DNA of 42,478 nucleotides from QNES01 sp023143415 (GCA_030632725.1 DAOVUF010000003.1:1-42478), one strand, 5' to 3'; numbered from the stretch's first letter, positions 34,266 to 42,185 are shown. The notes: generated from the sequence alone by a model not told the origin. A program made the numbers and translations.

Positions 34266-35696
34266 GTGTCTAATTCATACACCACAACAACCCATCAGTC
34301 TTGGGGAAGTCGTATTAAAGGGTCTTTCGCACAGGCTGTTATTGGAATCATGTTGTTTTTTGCCGCATTTCCAACGCTATTTTTGAATGAAGGTCGTTCA
34401 GTACATCGCGCTCAGGCTTTGGAAGAAGGCGAAAAGATTGTTACCCCAATTAAGGCGAATAATATCCTTAAAAACAACGAGGATATGCTCGTTCATACGA
34501 GTGGTGAAGCAACAACTGACGAGGTTTTAACAGATATTATGCTTGGTCTTGAAGCACCTCATGTTATCAAGTTGCAGCGTGTTGTGGAGATGTACCAGTG
34601 GGAGGAGACAGAACATTCAGAGACAGAAGCCGAATTGGGCGGTGGTTCGACGACGACAACGACTTATACCTATTCCAAAGTTTGGTCAGAAAATATTATT
34701 AATTCCAACCATTTTGCGCAAGCGGCAACCTACTCCAATCCTTCTGATATGCCTATTCGTGGAGAGACATTTCTTGCCCAACAAATCAAATTGGGTGAAT
34801 TTACCCTCTCAGACAATATTGTCAGTCAGATAAATGAATATCACAACCTGCCAATAGATGGCAAAACGCGGGATCAGGTATTGGAAAAAATAAGCTATCA
34901 ATTTGGAAAATCACATTTCCAAGGAGAATATTTCTACATTGCTGAAAATCCTAGCCATATTCAAATTGGCGAACTACGGATAAAATTTGAAGTAGTTCCT
35001 TCGACTATGATAAGTGTCGTCGCCAAACAAGTGGGATCGCGCTTGGCTACCTACACGACAGTAGGAGGCGAGCCTCTTTTACTCTTTGAATATGGCATGA
35101 TGGATGCCAAAGAAATGTTTGAAAGCGCAAAACGAGACAATATTATCTCAACTTGGGGTTGGCGTCTGGCAGGCTTTTTGATGATGGGTATAGGACTTTC
35201 TATGATATTAAATGTGCTGGCAATATTGGCAGCCGTTGTTCCTATTTTAGGGCGGATTGTTGGTGGGGCAGGTGCTACAATCTCTTTCATTATAGCCATA
35301 CCATTCACGCTCATTACCATTGCTATCGCATGGTTATTCTACCGTCCATTGTTGAGTCTAATACTTTTCCTGATTGCTGGGGTTATTTTATCCTTCTTAA
35401 TCTTTTGGCGCAGAAAACAGCAAACAGTTGTATCTCAACAACCCGTTTTTATACCTCAACAACAAGTACCTCAACAGGTGCCTCAACAACAAGTTTTTGT
35501 ACCTCAACAAGTACCTCAACAACCTGTTTTTGTACCTCAACAACCAGTACAACAAGTGCCTCAACAAGTGATCCCTCAACAACCCGTTATCGTACAACAG
35601 GCGGCTCTACCCCAACAACTAACGGGATTACTCCCATCTGCACAAGCACTTCAACAAACGACAGCACCCCAACCCATCAATTTTCTAAAGTTTTGA
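34266..35696 (+). CDS. TMEM43-like membrane protein with glutamine-rich tail
   Basis: This 476-residue protein starts at GTG 34266, behind AGGAAATAAAA. It has one N-terminal membrane span (about 22-42), a large domain with FLNEGRSVHRAQALEEGEKIV and VYRxxE-like blocks typical of TMEM43 proteins, then three spans (about 300-378). The last 90 or so residues are a repeat tail of VPQQ/VFVPQQ units. TMEM43 proteins are membrane-organising proteins of unclear bacterial role. The tail is encoded by near-identical CCTCAACAA DNA units, so its length may vary between strains. No operon partner is seen. Confidence 0.85.
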   Translation: MSNSYTTTTHQSWGSRIKGSFAQAVIGIMLFFAAFPTLFLNEGRSVHRAQALEEGEKIVTPIKANNILKNNEDMLVHTSGEATTDEVLTDIMLGLEAPHVIKLQRVVEMYQWEETEHSETEAELGGGSTTTTTYTYSKVWSENIINSNHFAQAATYSNPSDMPIRGETFLAQQIKLGEFTLSDNIVSQINEYHNLPIDGKTRDQVLEKISYQFGKSHFQGEYFYIAENPSHIQIGELRIKFEVVPSTMISVVAKQVGSRLATYTTVGGEPLLLFEYGMMDAKEMFESAKRDNIISTWGWRLAGFLMMGIGLSMILNVLAILAAVVPILGRIVGGAGATISFIIAIPFTLITIAIAWLFYRPLLSLILFLIAGVILSFLIFWRRKQQTVVSQQPVFIPQQQVPQQVPQQQVFVPQQVPQQPVFVPQQPVQQVPQQVIPQQPVIVQQAALPQQLTGLLPSAQALQQTTAPQPINFLKF

Positions 35697-36188
35697 AACC
35701 TGACAGGCTTTTTCATCAACATAACTACTCAGTTAGCCTTGAAATCAAATTCAAGGCTAAAAGCGAAAGCTGGATCAGCTAAAATCAAAATAATTCAGTC
35801 AGTCTTCTTTCAATGCGAATTAAGAGTTGAAACTCCATTAAAAATGGAGTACAACGCTTTAGCTTTGTATTTTGGAGTACAACGCTTTAGCTTTGTATTT
35901 TGGAGTACAACGCTTTAGCTTTGTCAATCCGTCCAAAAAACGCCCAAAGCTGAAGCGTTTTCGATTCGAGGTTCAAGTTTTTTTACTGAAAAAAACTTGA
36001 ACCTCGAATTTAGTTTTTCTTCAAAAAACTAAAACCTCGAACTCCATTTTTAACTCTTAATTCGCATTTACAGTCTCCTTTAGGAGACTTTAGCTTTTTC
36101 AGCCTTGAAATTGATTTCAAGGCTGAGTAGTTACTCATCCGGATGCATTCCCTACTAATTGTTTGAACCTCCACAAGATGAAGGCAAA
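35697..36188. other. Gene-free stretch: nested palindromes and a 28-bp tandem repeat
   Basis: An outer pair AATGCGAATTAAGAGTT (from about 35813) and AACTCTTAATTCGCATT (to about 36068) encloses a GGAGTACAACGCTTTAGCTT unit repeated about every 28 bp (three times, 35846-35925), an H hairpin at 35964-36008 (arms ATTCGAGGTTCAAG / CTTGAACCTCGAAT), and a left-truncated H (36011-36041). Short hairpins AGCCTTGAA/TTCAAGGCT flank it on both sides (about 35735 and 36098). Confidence 0.8.
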
Positions 36189-36845
36189 TTAATCCAACAC
36201 CTTAACACCGTTATCGCTACCCAACAACAAGACATCCGCAGGGCGTGAAGCAAATAAACCATTAGTAACAACACCAGTAATCTTATTAAGTCGGACTTCC
36301 AACTCAACAGGGGCTAAAATTTCCAAATTATGCACATCTAAAATGAAATTCCCGTTGTCTGTGATAAAACCTTCTCGCCATATTGGTTTACCGCCCATTT
36401 TGACCAATTCACGGGCAACATAACTTCGTGCCATCGGAATGACTTCAATAGGCAAGGGAAATTGACCAAGAACATCAACCAATTTGCTGTCATCAGCAAT
36501 ACACACAAAACGTTGACTAACCGCAGCAACAATCTTCTCACGAGTCAGCGCACCACCACCGCCTTTAATCAAGTGCAAATACTTATTCGATTCATCGGCA
36601 CCATCAATATAAACAGAAATTTCATCCACACTATTTAATTCAAAAACAGGAATACCATGCGATTTAAGCCGTTCAGCCGTCGCATTAGAACTAGCAACTG
36701 CGCCGTTAATTTTATGCTTGATCGTTGCGAGTGCATTAATAAAGTAATTCGCCGTACTCCCAGTACCAACACCAATGATGGTATCTTCAACAACATATTC
36801 TAAAGCGGCTTTTGCAACGCGCTGTTTTTTTTCATCTGAATTCAA
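36189..36845 (-). CDS. rpiA: Ribose-5-phosphate isomerase A
   Basis: This 218-residue enzyme interconverts ribose-5-phosphate and ribulose-5-phosphate in the pentose phosphate and Calvin cycles. Conserved parts: GVGTGSTANYF (25-35), the active-site DGADE (81-85), KGGGGALTREK (94-104) and IPMARSYV. The start codon is TTG at 36845, with GGAG six nt upstream; the following in-frame codons fit the family N-terminus and no ATG is suitable. Stands alone between repeats. Confidence 0.95.
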   Translation of the reverse strand: MNSDEKKQRVAKAALEYVVEDTIIGVGTGSTANYFINALATIKHKINGAVASSNATAERLKSHGIPVFELNSVDEISVYIDGADESNKYLHLIKGGGGALTREKIVAAVSQRFVCIADDSKLVDVLGQFPLPIEVIPMARSYVARELVKMGGKPIWREGFITDNGNFILDVHNLEILAPVELEVRLNKITGVVTNGLFASRPADVLLLGSDNGVKVLD

Positions 36846-37589
36846 AAAATTCTCCTTATGAGACTTTAATCACTTCCAAAACCTTTAACTCGACTATCAA
36901 ACTTTTTATGCGAATTAAGAGTGAAAAAAAAATTCAACTCTTAATTCGCATTAGCCTAATTCATACAGTAATTAACCCATTATTGACGTGAGCGAAAAGG
37001 GCGAATACGGATGAGATTTAGTTGTTTGAGCGAAAAGTACTCAATAACCTCAATCTCAAATTCAGTATAACAGATTAACACCATAACCCCCCCCTTAAAC
37101 AAGCCCTTCATTGAAATCTTATCATATCATCAACGTTGGTATCGCTTCGCTCGTGACTGTGTTTCCATCAAAAAAGCCCCAAGTCAAACGATTTGAGGCT
37201 TTAAGTTGATTTGGGGAAGGGGTGGTGGGCAACCACGTTGCCCACCCTACATGGCTTCATCAAAATCTCATTAATTCATCAACGTTGATCTCGTTCCGTT
37301 CGTTAGTTCCCATCAAAAAAAGCCCCAAGTCAAACGACTTGAGGCTTTAAGTTGGTTTGGGGAAGGGATGTTTTGAGGTTTTACCCTTTCGCCTGTCAGT
37401 TATTGGTGCCGTTGCACTCAAAAGACTTTGCCTACTTGGCTGGCGGTGAAAATGTAGTCTGTCCCCTATTTTTTTATGAAACGCCTTGAATGAGTAAGAA
37501 AAGTCGGAAAAAACGTCGCATCGTCGTTATATTTTATTCTTAAATGGTACGTCGGTTAGTTCAATAACAAGTTCTCGCTGCGACCCGTT
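36846..37589. other. Gene-free stretch with two tandem copies of the cassette repeat
   Basis: A small palindrome at about 36909-36952 (ATGCGAATTAAGAGT and ACTCTTAATTCGCAT) is a miniature of the element at 35813-36068. Copies 1 (37061-37255) and 2 (37257-37441) of the cassette repeat follow, each with a terminator hairpin on the minus strand (37171-37203 and 37314-37348). 37442-37589 shows nothing I can name, apart from a shared extension (GGCGGTGAAAATGTAGTCTG) also after copy 3. Confidence 0.75.
37061..37441 (-). repeat. Cassette repeat, copies 1 and 2
   Basis: On the plus strand, copy 1 starts TTCAGTATAACAGATTAACA and runs through TCATCAACGTTG, the hairpin AAAGCCCCAAGTC..GACTTGAGGCTTT and CCACCCTACATGGCT. 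Copy 2 lacks the first block. Other copies: 38172-38410, 38753-38891 (partial), 39781-40030, 40664-40899, 41083-41297, and the start of one at 42460. Confidence 0.9.
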
Positions 37590-37827
37590 TATAGAGAGTC
37601 ATAAAATTTCTTTTTCGTCACACCTGCTTGTCTAGCCATTGAACTAATAAGAAATTGACTAAACGGTGCTTTGGGACAATCAACGGTCACTTTATAACGT
37701 CTTCCATCACTATCCTTTATCCCTTGTTCGTGTGATGTACCACCTCCTTCCTTAGACCTTTTTTTGAAACCCAGATTTTTCAGGATAGTTTTAACCGGTT
37801 CGCAAGTGGCGGATAGTGAGAACTCAT
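37590..37827 (-). pseudogene. HicA-like toxin gene, frameshifted near its start
   Basis: From ATG 37827 (overlapping the stop of the HicB-like gene) the frame reads MSSHYPPLANRLKLS and stops. One base out of phase, a long open frame continues CEPVKTILKNLGFKKRSKEG, then GTSHEQGIKDSDGRRYKVTV and MARQAGVTKKKFYDSL, ending at 37590. This is a HicA-type mRNA interferase fold with its GTSHE histidine. One base seems to be lost around 37800. The usable frame has no start codon of its own, so active toxin is unlikely. Confidence 0.7.
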
Positions 37828-38162
37828 ATTCTTACCTGACTATATGGTGTTAAAGGCAAGGGTTCTTTGAAGAGATGATATAACCCCGTTTTCGCGTGTA
37901 TAAAACGAGACCTAAACACATAAGAATAATACTTGAGCCACTCAAATAGAGGTGCCTTGCGAGTCAGTAACTGTTCAGCATATTCTTTATCTTCCCCAAC
38001 AAGTGCGTCAAAAACATATTCTTTAATCATGCTTTCAAGTTTTGTCTTAGCCTGTTCAAAGATATCTGCTTGAGCGGCTAAATCAAAATCAAGGCAAAAA
38101 GCGATCCATTGTCCTTCATTATGCCTTGCATAACATCTTAATATTAATGTATTTATTTTCAT
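37824..38162 (-). CDS. HicB-like antitoxin
   Basis: This 112-residue protein begins with the HicB-type strand pattern ILRCYARHNEGQWIAFCLDFDLAAQAD, followed by a helix (FEQAKTKLESMIKEYV) and LVGEDKEYAEQLL. It lies directly upstream of a HicA-like gene with ATGA overlap, which supports a toxin-antitoxin pair. There is no obvious DNA-binding C-terminal domain. Since the toxin is frameshifted, this may be an antitoxin without an active partner. Confidence 0.7.
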   Translation of the reverse strand: MKINTLILRCYARHNEGQWIAFCLDFDLAAQADIFEQAKTKLESMIKEYVFDALVGEDKEYAEQLLTRKAPLFEWLKYYSYVFRSRFIHAKTGLYHLFKEPLPLTPYSQVRI

Positions 38163-38171
38163 TTGCCTTTT

Positions 38172-38410
38172 ACATTGGTGAGTTTTCAGTATAACAGATT
38201 AACACCATAAACAACCCCTTAACCAACCCCTTCATCAAAATCTCATCAAATCATCAACGTTGCTCTCGTTCCGTTCGTTAGTTCCCATAAAGCCCCAAGT
38301 CAAACGACTTGAGGCTTTAAATTGATTTGGGGAAGGGTGTTTTGAGATTTTACCTTTTTGCCTGTCAGTTATTGGTGCCGTTGCACTCAAAAGACGTTGC
38401 CTACTTGGCT
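38172..38410 (-). repeat. Cassette repeat, copy 3
   Basis: A complete copy upstream of the HicB-like gene. Read on the minus strand it goes: terminator hairpin (38289-38318), CAACGTTG palindrome, GGGGTTGTTTATGGTGTTAA, then the promoter-like TTATACTGAA just before the gene. Confidence 0.9.
38188..38214 (-). promoter_or_regulatory. Promoter-like end of the cassette repeat (HicB-like gene)
   Basis: On the minus strand TTGTTT (38214-38209) and TATACT (38193-38188) are 15 nt apart, with the start codon 26 nt downstream of the -10 box. The TATACTGAA block is conserved in all copies that precede a cassette. The spacing is short of the ideal 17, so strength is uncertain. Confidence 0.5.
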
Positions 38411-38896
38411 GGCGGTGAAAATGTGGTCTGCCCCCTATTTTTCGTATTCAAAGGCTTATTAATGCAAAAAAATTTTGGTTGTGAAGTTGAGGTTTTTTAG
38501 TCAGGAGAATGCCGTTGCACCAAAAAGACGTTGCCCACCCTACTTGGCTGACAGGTCTGTCGTTGCCCTGAAGTGTATTTTAGACCTGACAGGTTTTTAA
38601 AACCTGTCAGGTCTGTCGTTTTTATAAAAATCCGTTATTTTTCAAAAACTTAATAATGCAAAACAAAAAAACTTTGGTTGTGAAGTTGAGGTTTTTTTAA
38701 TTAGTCAGGAGAATGCCGTTGCACCAAAAAGACGTTGCCCACCCTACTTGGCTAAAAAAAAAAGCCCCAAGTTAAACGACTTGAGGCTTTAAGTTGATTT
38801 GAGGAAGGGGTGTTTTGAGGTTTTACCCTTTTTGCCTGTCAGTTATTGGTGCTGTTGCACCCAAAAGACGGATGCCCTTCCCTACCAGGCTATATA
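38411..38896. other. Cassette position without a gene
   Basis: It holds a direct repeat of about 95 bp (about 38457-38550 and 38649-38753: TGGTTGTGAAGTTGAGGTTT through GACGTTGCCCACCCTACTTG). Between these is a hairpin of AGACCTGACAGGT/ACCTGTCAGGTCT (about 38583-38617). The partial cassette repeat copy 4 (38753-38891) follows, with a minus-strand terminator (38755-38791) ending in a run of about ten U. No ORF seen. Confidence 0.75.
38755..38791 (-). terminator. Terminator after the TumA-like gene
   Basis: Minus-strand AAAGCCTCAAGTCG and GACTTGGGGCTTT-type arms form a 13-bp stem with one mismatch, followed by a T-run of about ten, just downstream of the stop at 38897. It is a copy of the terminator found in every cassette repeat. 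Confidence 0.85.
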
Positions 38897-39256
38897 TTAA
38901 GCCGCTAAAATCTCAAATTCAACCGCTTTAGCTACCGGCTTAATTTGCTTGCTTTCCTTGATTAACTCAACAATACCATAGCTTGATAATGTCTTTAATA
39001 TACGTGAAAGACTGCTCTGCTTCCTACCGGTTGTTTCCGATAGTTCTTTGATTGAATTTGGGTTTGTCTCTTTAATAACGTGCAATAGCGCACGATTTTC
39101 ATCACTTAGCACTTCTGCCAATGATCGCATGGATGTAAACCAGATTTTGGGTTCATCAGGTGCTGGTTTATAACTACCTTTTGCAATCAGCAACATTCTT
39201 TCCCTTATTTTTTCCTGTGGCATGATACCAATACGAATGTTTTGTTTACTACTCAT
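38897..39256 (-). CDS. TumA-like antitoxin (winged-helix DNA-binding protein)
   Basis: This 119-residue protein has a winged-helix domain in its second half: SDENRALLHVIKETNPNSIK, then ELSETTGRKQSSLSRILKTL and a wing (YGIVELIKE). The N-terminal WFTSMRSLAEVLSDENRALL block is typical of the HVO_A0114-type regulators that accompany TumE toxins. It should bind the toxin and its promoter. It begins 6 nt after the original stop of the disrupted tumE gene and is intact, so it now lacks a full-length partner. Confidence 0.75.
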   Translation of the reverse strand: MSSKQNIRIGIMPQEKIRERMLLIAKGSYKPAPDEPKIWFTSMRSLAEVLSDENRALLHVIKETNPNSIKELSETTGRKQSSLSRILKTLSSYGIVELIKESKQIKPVAKAVEFEILAA

Positions 39257-39261
39257 ATCTG

Positions 39262-39666
39262 TTAGCCTTGATTTTTTAAAACGTCATCGACTTTTTGAAA
39301 GAAGTCCTCAATAAGTTGATATGGGTCCTTAAATTCATAAGGGATACCCTGATCCAAACTATGACGATGATGATGATCATATTCTTTGATGCGACCAGAA
39401 TATTTATATTTTTTGGGTGGTTTTACAGCATTCGAGGCTAAAGTTTTTTAAAGAAAAACTTTAGCCTCGAAAGCATTATCGTAACCCATAAGCCTTTTCC
39501 CAAATTTATCATGAAGAGTAAGGCTATATCGAAGGCCATGAGGACGTTCCTTTGTAACTGTTACCTTTGATACATCAAATTTCACCCAATAGCCATTATC
39601 TTGATCTATAATCACTCCATCCAGATCGAGGAGTGTCTCTAAGCCATCATTTTTATCTTCACGCAT
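39262..39666 (-). pseudogene. TumE-family toxin gene split by an H hairpin
   Basis: The 5' part (from ATG 39666) reads through YWVKFDVSKVTVTKERPHGL and YSLTLHDKFGKRLMGYDNA, then enters the hairpin at 39431-39471 as FEAKVFL and stops, giving 72 residues. Removing 45 nt (hairpin plus one AGCA) joins DNA to VKPPKKYKYSGRIKEYDHHH and ends PYQLIEDFFQKVDDVLKNQG with a stop at 39262. The restored protein has 119 residues and the TumE pattern from end to end. The partner antitoxin follows 6 nt later. Confidence 0.85.
39427..39475. mobile_element. H hairpin with target duplication inside tumE
   Basis: The hairpin is 39431-39471 (arms TTCGAGGCTAAAG / CTTTAGCCTCGAA around TTTTTTAAAGAAAAA). AGCA flanks it on both sides (39427-39430 and 39472-39475); if a T is shared with the hairpin end, the duplication is AGCAT. 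The total insertion is 45 nt. Confidence 0.88.
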
Positions 39667-39780
39667 ACACTAATCCTTAATATCATCAGGTGATAAATAT
39701 GGCCTAAAGATGAGAAATGAATATCTGTATTCTTATGTTTTTCATCTCCTACATTGGCTACCTTGAATTGCCGTTTTTTT

Positions 39781-40030
39781 TACATTGGTGAGTTTTCAGT
39801 ATAACAGATTAACGCAACAACCAACCCCTTAAACAACCCCTTCCTCAAAATCTTATCAAATCATCAACGTTGATATCGTTCCGTTCGTTAGTTTCCATAA
39901 AAAAAGCCCCAAGTCAAACGACTTGGGGCTTTAAGTTGATTTGGGGAAGGGGTGTTTTGAGATTTTACCCTTTTTGCCTGTCAGTTATTGGTGCCGTTGC
40001 ACCCAAAATACGTGGGTGGACTACCTGGCT
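39781..40030 (-). repeat. Cassette repeat, copy 5
   Basis: A complete copy. Its terminator hairpin (39899-39933) has a perfect 13-bp stem, AAAGCCCCAAGTC / GACTTGGGGCTTT, with a minus-strand T-run. Its end provides the promoter-like TATACTGAA for the tumE/tumA cassette. At the other edge it meets the stop codon of the DUF2283 gene. Confidence 0.9.
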
Positions 40031-40269
40031 GAGGAGGATGCCATTAGACGTAAATCATTCTTGAGAGGGATAGTAAAGCAGTCTTGACGCAAAAGGCGAG
40101 TCGAAAAAAATAACACTTCCAAATTCTCAATATCACCGGTTTTTGGATTTAAACGAATAACGACTTCATCATCTAATTCTTCAGATTCTTGTTCACTATA
40201 AGGTTGCACTTTATCTATATATAAAATATCTGCTGCACGATCATATTTAAAACTTAGGGTTGTTGCCAT
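40021..40269 (-). CDS. DUF2283-family protein, probable antitoxin
   Basis: This 82-residue protein shows the DUF2283 pattern SFKYDRAADILYIDKVQPYS and EELDDEVVIRLNPKTGDIEN followed by LEVLFFSTR. Such small proteins often accompany toxin genes. It overlaps the upstream toxin-like gene by 16 nt. Its last residues (ASSSAR) and stop are coded by the edge of cassette repeat copy 5, so the C-terminus may have been altered at the junction. Confidence 0.8.
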   Translation of the reverse strand: MATTLSFKYDRAADILYIDKVQPYSEQESEELDDEVVIRLNPKTGDIENLEVLFFSTRLLRQDCFTIPLKNDLRLMASSSAR

Positions 40270-40580
40270 ACGATATCTCCTTTAGGCAATCTTTTGCTTA
40301 AGTAAGCAGTAATAATCCAAGGATGAATGCGAGGCGCATTATCTTTTATAACACTGACGACAACATAATTACCTGGTCCGATGTCATCAAACCAACGAGA
40401 AAATAATAAGGCGTTGTTGGCACGCCGACTACAACGAATATGTAAAGGCTTTAACAATGTTTCAACAAGACATTGTTTATATTGAGGTAATAAATCGGGG
40501 TGACGTTCAGTAATATGTTGTTCTCGTTCGTCAGTTAAAATGACCTCACCTTGCAAATAAGGACAAAGGAAAAGTTTCAT
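40254..40580 (-). CDS. Toxin-like protein of the PBECR/RelE-fold type
   Basis: This 108-residue protein has VILTDEREQHITERHPDLLP near the start, a middle RCSRRANNALLFSRWFDD and NYVVVSVIKDNAPRIHPWII followed by TAYLSKR. The DERxxHIxxRHP block and the TAYL end resemble PBECR-type (barnase/EndoU/colicin/RelE-like) nucleases. With the DUF2283 gene overlapping downstream, it forms a likely toxin-antitoxin pair. The exact family name is uncertain. Confidence 0.65.
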   Translation of the reverse strand: MKLFLCPYLQGEVILTDEREQHITERHPDLLPQYKQCLVETLLKPLHIRCSRRANNALLFSRWFDDIGPGNYVVVSVIKDNAPRIHPWIITAYLSKRLPKGDIVWQQP

Positions 40581-40663
40581 AATCTTTTTTTCTTATCTGT
40601 AAAATACAGAATTATTTCATAAGTTTTTAGGTAAAAAATAACTGTTCAATCTCTTCAACCTAA

Positions 40664-40899
40664 AATTCAGTATAACAGATTAACACAATAAACAATCCCT
40701 TCATTAAAATCTCATCAAATCATCAACATTGATATCGTTCCGCTCGTTAGTTTCCATAAAGCCCCAAGTCAAACGACTTGAGGCTTTAAGTTGGTTTTGG
40801 GAAGGGTGTTTTGAGATTTTACCCTTTTTGCCTGTCAGGTGGGCAACAAAAAGACGTTGCCCACCTGACTAAAAAGACGTTGCCCACCCTACCTGGCTA
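40664..40899 (-). repeat. Cassette repeat, copy 6
   Basis: Complete, with minus-strand terminator at 40758-40787 and promoter-like end before the PBECR-like gene. The CAACGTTG palindrome is CAACATTG here. It ends in a doubled AAAAGACGTTGCCCACC block. Confidence 0.88.
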
Positions 40900-41051
40900 G
40901 GCCACTTATCACCTAGAAATTGTGGTCTCAAAAGTGGGATTTCATGTCCATTGTATTTTGTGATCATGACATAAAAAAGTGCTTTCGAGGTTTGATTTTT
41001 TTGAAAAAAAACTCAAACCTCGAAACCACGTTGTCCAAGTAAATCTTTCAT
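40869..41051 (-). pseudogene. Small ORF split by an H hairpin
   Basis: From ATG 41051 the frame reads MKDLLGQRG, enters the hairpin as FEV and stops. After the 42-nt hairpin the same frame continues ALFYVMITKYNGHEIPLLRP and QFLGDKWPS, then runs into the cassette repeat and ends at 40869. I do not recognise the family. It fills one cassette position by itself. Confidence 0.55.
40984..41025. mobile_element. H hairpin inside a small ORF
   Basis: The arms TTCGAGGTTTGA and TCAAACCTCGAAA surround T and A runs; the insert is 42 nt. No clear target duplication is visible (GTGCT before, CCACG after). Confidence 0.8.
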
Positions 41052-41082
41052 TTATGTATTCTCGTATAGCTCGCGTAAGGGC

Positions 41083-41297
41083 AGTGAGTTTTCAGTATAA
41101 CAGATCAACACCATAAACAACCCCTCAAACAACCCCTTCCTCAAAATATCATCAAATCATCAACGTTGATCTCGTTCCGCTCGTTAGTTTCCATAAAGCC
41201 CCAAGTCAAACGACTTGAGGCTTTAAGTTGATTTGGGTTCGAGGTTTTGTCTTTTTGCCGGTCAGTACACCAAAAAGACGTTGCTCACCCTACCTAG
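41083..41297 (-). repeat. Cassette repeat, copy 7
   Basis: It has the TTCAGTATAAC start, CAACGTTGATC, the terminator hairpin (41194-41225) and GACGTTGCTCACCCTACC. The segment after the hairpin differs: TTTGGGTTCGAGGTTTTGTC replaces the usual GGGGAAGGGGTGTTTTGAGG. A hairpin of AGACCTGACAGGTTT/AAACCTGTCAGGTCT follows at about 41336-41369. Confidence 0.88.
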
Positions 41298-41414
41298 TAC
41301 ACTGTCAATTTGAATTTGTCTGGTGAGACAATAAAGACCTGACAGGTTTCCAAAACCTGTCAGGTCTAACACTACCCGTCAAAATAACCTTGACAATGTA
41401 CTAGTAGGCTATCA

Positions 41415-42185
41415 TTATTGAACAACTTTTCGGTCATCCAATTTTTCTAATAAAGTTAATAGCTTCTTCCAAACCACTAAAGATAACACCACATCGGTTT
41501 TACTGCCCGATGTATTGACTAAATAACGAGCAGAAGAGATGACTTCATTGAAGAATGACTTCGTATTGTTTACAGTTTGATTGACTTGCATATCTAGTAA
41601 AGTTTCTTGGTACTGTTGTTCCAGATTTACCCAAAAATGGGAGGGTAATTGAAACACCGACTCTAGTTTTAACGCCATTTCTGCCGTGATAGGTGTTTTA
41701 CCTTTAATGATTTCATTAATGATTTCCTTGGATGTTCCTATCAGTACCGCGACTTCTGCTTGGCTCATACCACGAGCGGCAAGTTCTTCAGCTAGGGTTT
41801 CGCCAGGTGGAATAGCATAATCTGGCATAAATTGGTTTTCTTTAGGATATGTATTCTCCACTCCGATAATTTCAATAGCCGTTATTTGTGACCAATCAAT
41901 TCCGCCTTCTTCACGGGTTGGTACTGGATCATGATTTGGATAAAACAATAAACGATAAGGATGTTCTAAGTCTACCGAAAAAGTACCGGCGCGATTTCCT
42001 TTTAACTCATGGCAACGCGCAGGTCCACTGTATGGTGGGCCTAAATCAGCCAATGATTGTGCTGCTTGGATTTGAATCATACGAAGTTGCATTAATTTGG
42101 CACGGCGTTCTCCATACTTTCTAATCAGTTCTTTTTTTTGATTAAACAACTTTTGAAGCTTTTTCGTTTTAAAAGTGATATTCAT
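41415..42185 (-). CDS. Fused HigB-HigA toxin-antitoxin protein with extra C-terminal segment
   Basis: This 256-residue single chain begins with a RelE-fold HigB-type toxin domain (about 1-112: RMIQIQAAQSLADLGPPYSG, CHELKGNRAGTFSVDL and YRLLFYP). A HigA-type XRE antitoxin follows (about 118-215: MPDYAIPPGETLAEELAARG, MSQAEVAVLIGTSKEIINEI and LPSHFWVNLEQQYQE). A last segment (about 216-256: YLVNTSGSKTDVVLSLVVWK and KLLTLLEKLDD) recalls the short toxin-binding part of Phd/RelB-type antitoxins. HigB and HigA are normally separate; here the codons run straight through, with an internal Met before PDYAIPPGE that could also start HigA alone. It fills one cassette. Confidence 0.82.
   Translation of the reverse strand: MNITFKTKKLQKLFNQKKELIRKYGERRAKLMQLRMIQIQAAQSLADLGPPYSGPARCHELKGNRAGTFSVDLEHPYRLLFYPNHDPVPTREEGGIDWSQITAIEIIGVENTYPKENQFMPDYAIPPGETLAEELAARGMSQAEVAVLIGTSKEIINEIIKGKTPITAEMALKLESVFQLPSHFWVNLEQQYQETLLDMQVNQTVNNTKSFFNEVISSARYLVNTSGSKTDVVLSLVVWKKLLTLLEKLDDRKVVQ

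Noticed and set aside
35153..35782. Long open frame overlapping the TMEM43-like tail
   Set aside because: A shadow frame produced by the CCTCAACAA repeat (Thr/Ser/Cys-rich); the other frame has the real domain structure.
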